From Thermaceae bacterium (GTDB lineage: Bacteria > Deinococcota > Deinococci > Deinococcales > Marinithermaceae), in contig JALVWZ010000396.1 in assembly GCA_027023115.1 (NCBI GenBank), positions 1 to 6,746 of the forward strand: a DNA stretch of 6,746 nt, given 5' to 3'. Of this stretch, positions 1 to 6,607 are shown piece by piece. Made by a program: the position numbers and the translations under genes. Position 1 is the stretch's first letter. Every line of letters begins with the position of its first letter. The notes beneath the pieces are model-generated. The model made no database searches, was not told the DNA's origin, and saw nothing but the letters and a program-made list of their open reading frames with translations.

Positions 1-190
1 CGAGACCCACCCAGGAAGGCTTGAGCGGGAACTCCAAAATACTTACTTGATAGAAGCTGAGCTGAAACGTCCGCCAAAGCGGATAGGCCGCCACCAGCAA
101 GAGCACTAACAGGCTGGGAAGCAGGAAGAACCAGGCGGTACGGGTGCGCCTGGCGGCAAGCTTGCTTTTATGCTTCACGACGCGCTCCAT
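1..190 (-). CDS. ABC sugar transporter permease, N-terminal part (cut by window edge)
   Basis: The reverse strand reads from an ATG at 190 through 63 codons to the window edge. The protein starts with a short basic tail (MERVVKHKSKLAARRTRTAW), then a hydrophobic segment at about residues 20-36 ending in AAYPLWRTFQLSF. The motif 'FFLLPSLLVLL...AYPLWRTFQLSF' is typical of the first transmembrane helix of MalF/ThuF-type sugar permeases (binding-protein-dependent transport inner-membrane family). These pair with a second permease and an ATPase to import sugars delivered by the periplasmic binding protein. It lies 57 nt downstream of the binding-protein gene on the same strand, the usual order for such operons. 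The ATG at 190 has no Shine-Dalgarno sequence. A GTG at 178 (codon 5) has GGAG six nucleotides before it and is a possible alternative start. The ATP-binding and TMD signature regions lie outside the window. Confidence 0.87.
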   Translation of the reverse strand, partial: MERVVKHKSKLAARRTRTAWFFLLPSLLVLLLVAAYPLWRTFQLSFYQVSILEFPLKPSWVGL

Positions 191-208
191 TATTAGCAGG
201 TCTTAGAA

Positions 209-236
209 GGTCCCGGCGGCCGCGGCCGCCGGGACC
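209..236. repeat. Perfect 28-nt palindrome between binding protein and permease genes
   Basis: Positions 209-222 (GGTCCCGGCGGCCG) are followed directly by their exact reverse complement at 223-236. The stretch is entirely GC apart from one A/T pair in each arm. In the minus-strand transcript it would fold into a very stable hairpin of up to 12 base pairs with a small loop, 11 nt after the binding-protein stop codon and 18 nt before the permease ATG. Only a TT follows the stem, so it is not a standard intrinsic terminator. The position matches the intercistronic hairpins after malE-type genes that protect the upstream message and attenuate downstream reading, giving more binding protein than permease. 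That role is inferred. Confidence 0.75.
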
Positions 237-247
237 CGAGCCCTTGT

Positions 248-1522
<1,275 letters not shown>

Positions 1523-1528
1523 GGGTCC

Positions 1529-1534
1529 ACCTCC
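1529..1534 (-). promoter_or_regulatory. Shine-Dalgarno of the sugar-binding protein gene
   Basis: GGAGGT on the minus strand lies six nucleotides before the ATG at 1522 and fixes that start. It contrasts with the nearby genes that lack any ribosome-binding site. Confidence 0.8.
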
Positions 1535-1551
1535 GGTTGTACTTCCCCCTA

Positions 1552-1582
1552 ATTATAGCGCTCCCGCCCCCCAATCGGCCAA
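1552..1582 (-). promoter_or_regulatory. Likely sigma-70-type promoter of the sugar uptake operon
   Basis: A perfect TATAAT -10 box reads on the minus strand at 1557-1552. The only -35-like element is TTGGCC at 1582-1577, with a long 19-bp spacer and three of six consensus bases, so an activator may be needed. Transcription would begin near 1545, giving a leader of roughly 22-25 nt that contains the Shine-Dalgarno sequence. No clear operator palindrome for a LacI-type regulator was seen around it. Confidence 0.55.
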
Positions 1583-1619
1583 GAACCACTTTCTCCAGCA
1601 CCCGCAGCGCAAAGGAGCC

Positions 1620-1648
1620 TGAACTGCGGTCCAGTAATGGCGTATAAT
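1620..1648 (+). promoter_or_regulatory. Leaderless promoter of the PP2C operon (TATAAT six nt before ATG)
   Basis: A perfect TATAAT lies at 1643-1648. Six nucleotides later comes the ATG at 1655, which is where transcription would be expected to begin, so the mRNA probably starts on the start codon. The -35 region is weak (TGAACT at 1620-1625, 17-bp spacer, three of six consensus bases). There is no Shine-Dalgarno sequence before either ATG 1637 or ATG 1655. This layout matches the TANNNT leaderless promoters reported for Deinococcus. It faces away from the sugar operon promoter, with about 85 bp between the two -10 boxes. Confidence 0.65.
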
Positions 1649-1654
1649 TTCGCT

Positions 1655-2599
1655 ATGCCCTCTGCCGCGGGCGGTACTTTTGTCGAAGCCGCCGTTTTGA
1701 CCCACCCTGGTCGCCAGCGCACCACCAACCAGGACGCGGTAGATCAGAGAATAAACGGCAACTACGCGGTCTTCGTGGTGGCGGACGGCATGGGCGGCCA
1801 CCGCACCGGCGAACTGGCCTCGAAGATGGCGGTCAAGAACATCGTCGAGGTGGTACGCGAAGAAGAACCCTCACCCACGCTATTGCTCGACGCCTTCGAA
1901 GAAGCCAACGACGCCATCTACATGGCGGGTCAGCGCCCCGAGTCGCGCGGGATGGGCACCACCGCCACCGCCCTGGCTCTCAACCTTCCCTACGCCATCA
2001 TCGCCCACGTCGGCGACTCGCGCGCTTACCTGCTGCGCGACGGCCAGCTGAGCCAGCTAACCCGCGACCACTCCTGGGTGGCCGAGCGGATGCGCCAGGG
2101 GCTGCTTACCCCCAGCGAGGCCCGCAACCACCGCTGGCGCAACGTGATTACCAACGCCCTCGGCTCCTTCCCCGAAGCCAGGGTGGACCTGATCGGCCTC
2201 AAGGTGCAGCCGGGGGACCGTTTCTTGCTCTGTAGCGACGGTCTTTCCGGAGTACTCGAGGACTCGGTGCTACAAGAGATTCTCGAAAGCCTGCCACCGA
2301 CCGAGGCGGTCGAGCACCTCGTCAGACTGGCCAATGAGTGGGGCGGCCCCGACAACATTACCGCCGTCGTGGTCAGCGTTTTGGACGTACCCAAAGAAAA
2401 ATCGCCACCAGCCTGGGCGTTGCCGCTGGAAAGCGGCGAGCCGGTGGTGCTGGCCCTCGGCCAGGAGGGGAGCACCGTCGAGACCCAGGTTCTGGAGCCG
2501 CCCGGCAAGCGCGGTTTCTGGCACCGCTGGCGCGACATAATCTTTCTGGTGGTCTACGTCAGCCTGCTGCTCTACGTTCTGCTGTTTAATAAAAGGTAG
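1655..2599 (+). CDS. Membrane-tethered PP2C-type Ser/Thr protein phosphatase
   Basis: This 314-residue protein is a metal-dependent (PPM/PP2C, PrpC/Stp-like) phosphatase that removes phosphate from Ser/Thr of proteins phosphorylated by Hanks-type kinases. All core motifs are present: R22-x2-NQD27, DGMGGH (44-49), GMGTT (99-103), GDSR (120-123), RNVITNALG (162-170), CSDGL (193-197) and GGPDN (230-234). The likely metal ligands are D27, D44, G45, D195 and D233. The catalytic domain ends near residue 245. A linker rich in Pro, Gly and Glu (about 246-290) follows, then one transmembrane helix (about 294-312) and FNKR at the very end. It is therefore tail-anchored with the enzyme in the cytoplasm. 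An in-frame ATG at 1637 would add six residues, but the TATAAT overlaps that stretch, so 1655 is preferred. It is the first gene of a four-gene set and no partner kinase is in the window. Confidence 0.93.
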   Translation: MPSAAGGTFVEAAVLTHPGRQRTTNQDAVDQRINGNYAVFVVADGMGGHRTGELASKMAVKNIVEVVREEEPSPTLLLDAFEEANDAIYMAGQRPESRGMGTTATALALNLPYAIIAHVGDSRAYLLRDGQLSQLTRDHSWVAERMRQGLLTPSEARNHRWRNVITNALGSFPEARVDLIGLKVQPGDRFLLCSDGLSGVLEDSVLQEILESLPPTEAVEHLVRLANEWGGPDNITAVVVSVLDVPKEKSPPAWALPLESGEPVVLALGQEGSTVETQVLEPPGKRGFWHRWRDIIFLVVYVSLLLYVLLFNKR

Positions 2600-2608
2600 G
2601 AGGTGCCT

Positions 2609-2989
2609 ATGCAACGGGTGCAAACGGACAGGGCTCCAAGCGCCATCGGCCCCTACAGCCAAGCCGTTATCACGGACGGCTGGGTCTTCGCTTCGGGGCA
2701 GATACCCCTTACCCCCTCCGGGAAGCTCGTGGGGGGAGGCATTGGCGCGCAAACCAGACAGGCGCTCAGCAACCTGCGCGCGGTCTTGCAGGCCGCCAAC
2801 GCCGACTTGAAAGACGTAGTGCAGGTCACCGCTTACCTGGCCGACATGAACGACTTTGCCGAGTTCAATGAGGTTTACGCCGAGTTTTTCAGCGAGCCCT
2901 ATCCGGCGCGGGCCGTGGTCGAGGTGGCCCGCCTGCCCAAGGACGTGAAGGTAGAAGTGGCCTGCACGGCCAGAGGAGGACGGCAATGA
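2609..2989 (+). CDS. ridA: RidA family enamine/imine deaminase
   Basis: This 126-residue protein of the RidA (YjgF/YER057c/UK114) family hydrolyses reactive enamine/imine intermediates, such as 2-aminoacrylate made by PLP enzymes, to keto acids and ammonia. That protects PLP enzymes from damage. Family blocks are intact: APSAIGPYSQAV (9-20), FASGQIPL (27-34), QTRQALSNLRAVL (48-60), PARAVVEVARLP (99-110) and VKVEVACTA (113-121). R101 matches the substrate-binding arginine and E116 the conserved acidic residue of active RidA proteins. The start is the ATG at 2609, because AGGAGGTG (2598-2605) is a strong Shine-Dalgarno sequence in front of it. The upstream in-frame GTG at 2603 lies inside that site and is not a good start. 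The gene begins nine nucleotides after the phosphatase stop, whose TAG overlaps the Shine-Dalgarno sequence, and it ends in an ATGA overlap with the next gene. Confidence 0.94.
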   Translation: MQRVQTDRAPSAIGPYSQAVITDGWVFASGQIPLTPSGKLVGGGIGAQTRQALSNLRAVLQAANADLKDVVQVTAYLADMNDFAEFNEVYAEFFSEPYPARAVVEVARLPKDVKVEVACTARGGRQ

Positions 2990-3828
2990 AGATTCTGCAC
3001 CCCACCGATTTTTCCGAAGCCTCGATGAAAGCCCTGCAGGTGGCCGAGCAGCTCAAGGGCCCGCTCGCCGCCAAGCTCATCTTGCTGCACGTCATGGAGC
3101 CGCCGCCGAGCATGCCCATTTATGGCGACTACTGGACCCAAAGCCTCGACGAGGTAGTCAAGAAGGCCCAGAAAGAAGGCATAGAGGCGGCTCGCAAGCA
3201 CCTCGCCACGTTAGACCCGGACGCCGAACACCACCTGGAAACGGGCCGGCCGCTGGACGTAATCCTCAAGTACGCCGGCCGCTACCAGGTAGACCTGATA
3301 GCCATGGGCACCCAGGGCGTAGACAGTCTGCTGGAAAGATTTCTCGGCTCGGTCACCGAGCGCGTCATCGAATACGCCGACAAACCGGTGCTGGCGGTGC
3401 GGGCGCAGTCGGAGGTCAAACCCATCCGCCACATCCTGGTGGGCACCGCCCTGGCCGAACCCTCGCTGAGAGCCCTCGCTTTCGCCAAGAAGATAGCCGA
3501 CGCCCTGGGGGCGCGGATCACGCTCTTGCACAGCCTCGAGCCCATTCCCGAACCGCCGCTGCCCATTCACATGCCCGACCCGGAAAAAGACAAAACCCGC
3601 CACGCCATGGTCGAGGAGCTGGCCAAGGAACTGGAGAAGCTGGCCAACGACTATGGCGCCCGGCCAAAGTTGATAGAGGCCAAGCCGGTGGACGCCATTT
3701 GTAAGGTAGTCGTCGAGGAAGACATAGACGCCGTCTTCATCGGCAAGAGCCGCCAGCATTACTTCATGGGCTCGGTAACCCGCGAAGTGCTGGAGCGCGC
3801 CCGCGTCCCGGTCTTCGTGCACCCGTAG
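2986..3828 (+). CDS. Universal stress protein with two tandem UspA domains
   Basis: This 280-residue protein has two tandem Usp folds, about 1-141 and 147-280. Domain 1 has the ATP-binding type features: ILHPTDFS with D8, and the loop G108-x2-G111-x9-G121-S122 (GTQG...GS), as in MJ0577-like proteins. Domain 2 has kept the fold (IRHILVGT, ITLLHSLEPIPEPP, VPVFVHP) but lost these features. Position 155, equivalent to D8, is alanine, and the glycine loop is shortened to GKSRQHYFMGS (253-263) without the second glycine. One domain therefore probably binds nucleotide and the other is structural or regulatory. The proteins are cytoplasmic and linked to stress survival, but the precise role is rarely known. 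The start ATG at 2986 overlaps the ridA stop by four bases and has GAGGAGG (2973-2979) six nucleotides upstream. The stop codon abuts the next ATG with no gap. Confidence 0.93.
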   Translation: MKILHPTDFSEASMKALQVAEQLKGPLAAKLILLHVMEPPPSMPIYGDYWTQSLDEVVKKAQKEGIEAARKHLATLDPDAEHHLETGRPLDVILKYAGRYQVDLIAMGTQGVDSLLERFLGSVTERVIEYADKPVLAVRAQSEVKPIRHILVGTALAEPSLRALAFAKKIADALGARITLLHSLEPIPEPPLPIHMPDPEKDKTRHAMVEELAKELEKLANDYGARPKLIEAKPVDAICKVVVEEDIDAVFIGKSRQHYFMGSVTREVLERARVPVFVHP

Positions 3829-4755
3829 ATGGACGTCGCGAAATCGTTCTTTGAAGGCGACCGCCGCGCTTTGGCGCGGGCGCTGACCTGGGTCGAGTCG
3901 GGCCTGCCCGAGGGCGAGGCCCTCCTGCGGGCCGCCCGCGGGCGCGGCCGCGCCCGCGTGGTCGGCCTTACCGGTAGCCCCGGCTCCGGCAAGAGCACCC
4001 TCACCGACCGCCTCATCGGCGCCGTTCGCGAGCGCGGTCAGACGGCGGCGGTGCTGGCCGTGGACCCCAGCTCGCCTTTTACCGGCGGCGCCATCCTTGG
4101 CGACCGCATCCGCATGATGCGCCACCACAAGGACGAGGGCGTCTTCATCCGCTCCATGGCCAGCCGCGGCTCGCTCGGCGGGCTGGCCGGGGCCACGGTG
4201 GCCGCGCTGGCGCTATTGGAGGCCTTTGGTTTTGACTGGATCTTCGTGGAAACGGTGGGCGTCGGCCAGAGCGAGGTGGACATCGCCCGCGTGGCCGACA
4301 CCACCGTGCTGGTGCTCACTCCGGCCGCCGGCGACGCCGTCCAGGCCTTCAAGGCGGGGGTTATGGAGATAGCCGACGTGATCGCGGTCAACAAGTACGA
4401 CCTGCCGGGCGGGGCGCGCATCGTCCAGGAACTACGCACCACCCTGGAATTCGCCCCGCCGCGCCCCGCCGGCTGGAAGGTGCCGGTGCTAACCACCATC
4501 GCCACCACCGGTGAGGGCACCGCCGAGCTACTGGCGGCCATCGAAGACCACCACCGCCATCTCGAGGAGTACGGTCTGCTGGAACCGCACCGCATCGAGC
4601 GGGCCCGCTTCGAGGTGGCCAGCGTCATCCAACAACTGGGGCAGGAAAGCGTGCGCGAAAGCGACGAGCTGGTGGCCGCGGTGGCCACCGGCCGGCTGAC
4701 CCCCCGCCAGGCGGCAGCCCGCCTAGTCGCCCGCGCCCTCGAGCTCGGCGACTAG
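3829..4755 (+). CDS. meaB: MeaB/ArgK-family GTPase, chaperone of B12-dependent acyl-CoA mutase
   Basis: This 308-residue protein is a G3E P-loop GTPase of the MeaB/ArgK/MMAA group. MeaB guards methylmalonyl-CoA mutase or relatives by gating cofactor B12 delivery and removing damaged cofactor. Motifs: Walker A GLTGSPGSGKST (46-57), VDPSSPFTGGAILGDRIRMM (78-97), the Walker B/switch block ETVGVGQSEVD (141-151), and base recognition NKYD (188-191). The length is usual for the family. The C-terminal helical part (about 235-308) would carry the dimerisation arm. The ATG follows the stress-protein stop codon directly (TAGATG) with no evident Shine-Dalgarno sequence, so translation probably depends on coupling with the upstream gene. 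The old annotation 'LAO/AO transport ATPase' refers to the same family and should not be used. No mutase gene is in the window. The last 33 bp overlap the end of pncB on the other strand. Confidence 0.93.
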   Translation: MDVAKSFFEGDRRALARALTWVESGLPEGEALLRAARGRGRARVVGLTGSPGSGKSTLTDRLIGAVRERGQTAAVLAVDPSSPFTGGAILGDRIRMMRHHKDEGVFIRSMASRGSLGGLAGATVAALALLEAFGFDWIFVETVGVGQSEVDIARVADTTVLVLTPAAGDAVQAFKAGVMEIADVIAVNKYDLPGGARIVQELRTTLEFAPPRPAGWKVPVLTTIATTGEGTAELLAAIEDHHRHLEEYGLLEPHRIERARFEVASVIQQLGQESVRESDELVAAVATGRLTPRQAAARLVARALELGD

Positions 4756-6051
4756 CTTGAGCAACCCGGGGCTCAAAGACACCGGGTACTGCGGCCGCTC
4801 TTCGTGAGCGATGATCCGCAGGTCCTCGGGCGACCGCCAGAGACTTTGCAGAACTTCCTCGCGAACCGCGGCCAGCGGCCGGGCCGGCTCGCGCCTGCCG
4901 GCAGCCAGGCGCCGCGCTAGCAAGGGCCTTCCCGGCAGCTCTTCACCCGCCAGCGCGACCACGTCGGCAAGTTCGCCCTCGCCCTCCGTCCGCCAAACCT
5001 GCTTGCGACCGGGGAGGGTCTGCTTGCCGGGGCTCTTCTTGACCCGCGGGCCGCTCTCGTCCTCCACCAGCTTGTACACCCCGCCCAGGGCGGGCAGGTC
5101 GTAACTGACGCCCAGCCTGGTCCCCACCCCGTAGCCGTCGGCCACTCCGCCGGCGGCCTGGAAGGCCTGGATCCGGTACTCGTCGAGGTCGCCCGAAATG
5201 AAGATTTGCACCTCCGGGAAACCGGCCTCGTCGAAGATGCGTCGCACCTTCCTGGTGAGCGTCGGCAGGTCGCCCGAGTCTATCCGCACCCCCGCCAGTG
5301 AACGCCCCTGCGCCCGCAGCTCGCGGGCCACCTGCAAAGCACGCGCGGCGCCGCGCAGGGTGTCGTAGGTGTCTATCAGGAGCACCGGACGCGGGTGGTC
5401 GGCGGCGAAGGCGCGAAAGGCCTCCAATTCGTCGGCGAAGCTCATCACGTAGGAGTGAGCCATGGTGCCGATCACCGGCAGACCCAAGCTCATGCCGGCC
5501 GCGACGTTAGAGGTGCCGTCGAAGCCGCCCAGGTAACTGGCGTAGGCCACTCCCAGCGCCGCGGCCGGCCCGTGGTCGCGGCGGGGGCTGAAGTCGGCCA
5601 GGCTGGCGCCGCGCCCCGCCGCCAGGCGCATCCGCGCCGCCTTGGAAGCAATCAGGGTGTGGAAGTTGACCACGTTGAGCAGGTAAGTTTCGACGATCTG
5701 CGCCTCTATTCGCGGAGCGCGTACGTAGAGCAGCGGCTCGCCGGGAAAGACCATCTCGCCCTCGCGTACGGCCCACACCTCGCCGGTAAATCTGAATCCG
5801 GCCAGGTAGTCGAGAAAGCCTTCGGAAAAGAGCCCCAGCGACCTCAGGTAAGCAAGCGCCGGCTCTTCGAAGCGCAGTTGGGCCAGGTACTCGAGGGCCG
5901 CCTCCACCCCGGCGGCTACCAAAAAACGGCGGTGCGGCACCGGCGGTCGCACGAACAGCTCGAAGACCGCCGCGCCGTTCATACCCCGGCGCCAGTAGGA
6001 GTCGGCCATGGTCAGTTCGTAGAGGTCTATCGTCATCCCGTGCTCTTGCAT
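4723..6051 (-). CDS. pncB: Nicotinate phosphoribosyltransferase
   Basis: This 442-residue enzyme joins nicotinate and PRPP, with ATP hydrolysis, to give nicotinate mononucleotide. That is the first step of the Preiss-Handler salvage route to NAD in the cytoplasm. Family signatures in order: DLYELTMADSYW (9-20), HTLIASKAARMR (131-142), GGFDGTSNVAAG (175-186), GTMAHSYV (195-202) with H199 as the probable phosphorylated histidine, VRIDSGDLPTL (255-265), FISGDLDE (284-291), GVGTRLGVS (308-316), GGVYKLV (323-329) and KSPGKQTLPGRKQVWR (339-354). The reading frame stays open upstream to 6435, but that part is only a shadow of the Nudix gene. The ATG at 6051 has GGAGG five nucleotides before it. A second ATG at 6036 forms an ATGA overlap with the Nudix stop and would remove five residues; it has a weaker site. 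The gene overlaps the Nudix gene by 19 bp and is probably translated with it. Confidence 0.94.
   Translation of the reverse strand: MQEHGMTIDLYELTMADSYWRRGMNGAAVFELFVRPPVPHRRFLVAAGVEAALEYLAQLRFEEPALAYLRSLGLFSEGFLDYLAGFRFTGEVWAVREGEMVFPGEPLLYVRAPRIEAQIVETYLLNVVNFHTLIASKAARMRLAAGRGASLADFSPRRDHGPAAALGVAYASYLGGFDGTSNVAAGMSLGLPVIGTMAHSYVMSFADELEAFRAFAADHPRPVLLIDTYDTLRGAARALQVARELRAQGRSLAGVRIDSGDLPTLTRKVRRIFDEAGFPEVQIFISGDLDEYRIQAFQAAGGVADGYGVGTRLGVSYDLPALGGVYKLVEDESGPRVKKSPGKQTLPGRKQVWRTEGEGELADVVALAGEELPGRPLLARRLAAGRREPARPLAAVREEVLQSLWRSPEDLRIIAHEERPQYPVSLSPGLLKLVAELEGAGD
4757..4787. repeat. Two overlapping short inverted repeats at the convergent gene ends
   Basis: TTGAGC (4757-4762) pairs with GCTCAA (4771-4776) over an 8-nt loop, starting one base after the meaB stop region. 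An alternative stem pairs ACCCGG (4764-4769) with CCGGGT (4782-4787). The two stems exclude each other. Neither is followed by a T run on either strand, and both lie inside the pncB coding end, so at best this is a weak 3'-end structure for the meaB transcript. Chance occurrence in GC-rich DNA is quite possible. Confidence 0.25.
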
Positions 6052-6536
6052 CGCTTCCTCCAGCGCGCCAGTGCCGCCCGAAAAACGCGGCGCTCGTTCT
6101 CGAAGGCCAGTAGCCTTTCCGCCTCCTCCACCGGCACCCAGCGCACCCGCCGCACCTCCTCGACCTGCGGCCTTAGCTCGCCCCCTTCGTAACGCATCAG
6201 GAAGTAGTGAACCCGCTTGTTGACCTGAACGCCCTCTTCGTCGTGGGCCATGAAGTAGTAGCGCACGCGCTCGATGGGATCGAGCACCTTGACGTTGGCT
6301 CCGGTTTCTTCGCGCACCTCGCGCCGCGCCGTCTGCCAGTAGCGCTCGCCCGGTTCCACCCGCCCCTTGGGCAGGCTCCAGCGGCGGCGTTTGCCCTTGG
6401 CCGGCATGATCAGCAGCACCCGCGGCCGCCGGCAACCACGAAAGACCACGCCGCCCGCCGAAGTGACCTTGCGGGTGGTCGATGCTTTGGGCCCGCGGGG
6501 GCGGTTGCGCCCGGGCCGCGGTCTTGGCTCGGCCAT
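6033..6536 (-). CDS. Nudix hydrolase, Ndx1-like (diadenosine polyphosphate type possible)
   Basis: This 167-residue protein carries a full Nudix box from G58 to A80: G58-x5-E64-x7-R72-E73-V74-R75-E76-E77-T78-G79-A80. The glutamates of REVREE bind the metal that drives cleavage of a nucleoside diphosphate linked to another group. The stretch from SAGGVVF (26-32) through WSLPKGRVEPGE (53-64), VHYFLMRYEGGE (109-120) and LLAFENERRVF (142-152) resembles the small Thermus Ap6A hydrolase Ndx1, so a diadenosine polyphosphate substrate is plausible but unproven. Residues 1-23 are an extra tail rich in Arg, Lys and Pro (eight basic residues), longer than Ndx1, which is known at about 126 residues. No better internal start is visible before the domain. 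The start at 6536 fits a promoter ending six nucleotides upstream. The gene is first in a unit with pncB, its stop overlapping the pncB start. Confidence 0.9.
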   Translation of the reverse strand: MAEPRPRPGRNRPRGPKASTTRKVTSAGGVVFRGCRRPRVLLIMPAKGKRRRWSLPKGRVEPGERYWQTARREVREETGANVKVLDPIERVRYYFMAHDEEGVQVNKRVHYFLMRYEGGELRPQVEEVRRVRWVPVEEAERLLAFENERRVFRAALARWRKRCKSTG

Positions 6537-6542
6537 ACTCCT

Positions 6543-6571
6543 ATCACACCACGGATTGACCGGGCTGGCAA
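6543..6571 (-). promoter_or_regulatory. Leaderless promoter of the Nudix-pncB unit
   Basis: On the minus strand TTGCCA (6571-6566, five of six -35 consensus bases) is followed after exactly 17 bp by TGTGAT (6548-6543, four of six -10 consensus bases). The ATG at 6536 comes six nucleotides later, the same spacing as for the PP2C gene. Transcription would begin at or next to the A of ATG. AGGAG lies only one nucleotide before the ATG, too close to work as a Shine-Dalgarno sequence. Confidence 0.6.
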
Positions 6572-6594
6572 AATGAGCCCCATTCCGTGAGTGT

Positions 6595-6600
6595 TAGCAT
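6595..6600 (+). promoter_or_regulatory. Possible leaderless -10 box of the thioesterase gene
   Basis: TAGCAT fits TANNNT and ends seven nucleotides before the ATG at 6608. No Shine-Dalgarno sequence is present in the short leader. No convincing -35 element lies 16-18 bp upstream (AATGAG at 6572-6577). It faces away from the Nudix promoter, so the two would share the 71-bp gap 6537-6607. Confidence 0.4.
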
Positions 6601-6607
6601 CGTAGCC

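Noticed and set aside
209..236. Reading the 28-nt palindrome as an intrinsic terminator
   Set aside because: Only two T residues follow the stem on the minus strand and none on the plus strand, so the required T run is missing.
1602..1629. Inverted repeat CCGCAG...CTGCGG upstream of the PP2C promoter, as a possible operator
   Set aside because: Arms are only 6 bp with a 16-bp spacer, which is common by chance in GC-rich DNA, and no regulator gene is nearby.
2270..2986. A 238-codon minus-strand frame covering the phosphatase and ridA genes
   Set aside because: It spans two well-supported genes on the other strand, has no family motif and no ribosome-binding site that fits.
3211..4128. A 305-codon minus-strand frame across the stress-protein and meaB genes
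   Set aside because: Composition is that of reversed GC-rich coding DNA, and both genes beneath it carry full family motifs.
6052..6435. N-terminal extension of the pncB frame up to 6435
   Set aside because: The extra 128 residues are out-of-frame reading of the Nudix gene, rich in Ala, Gly and Arg, with no family match. The pncB family begins a few residues before DLYELTMA, which fits ATG 6051 or 6036.
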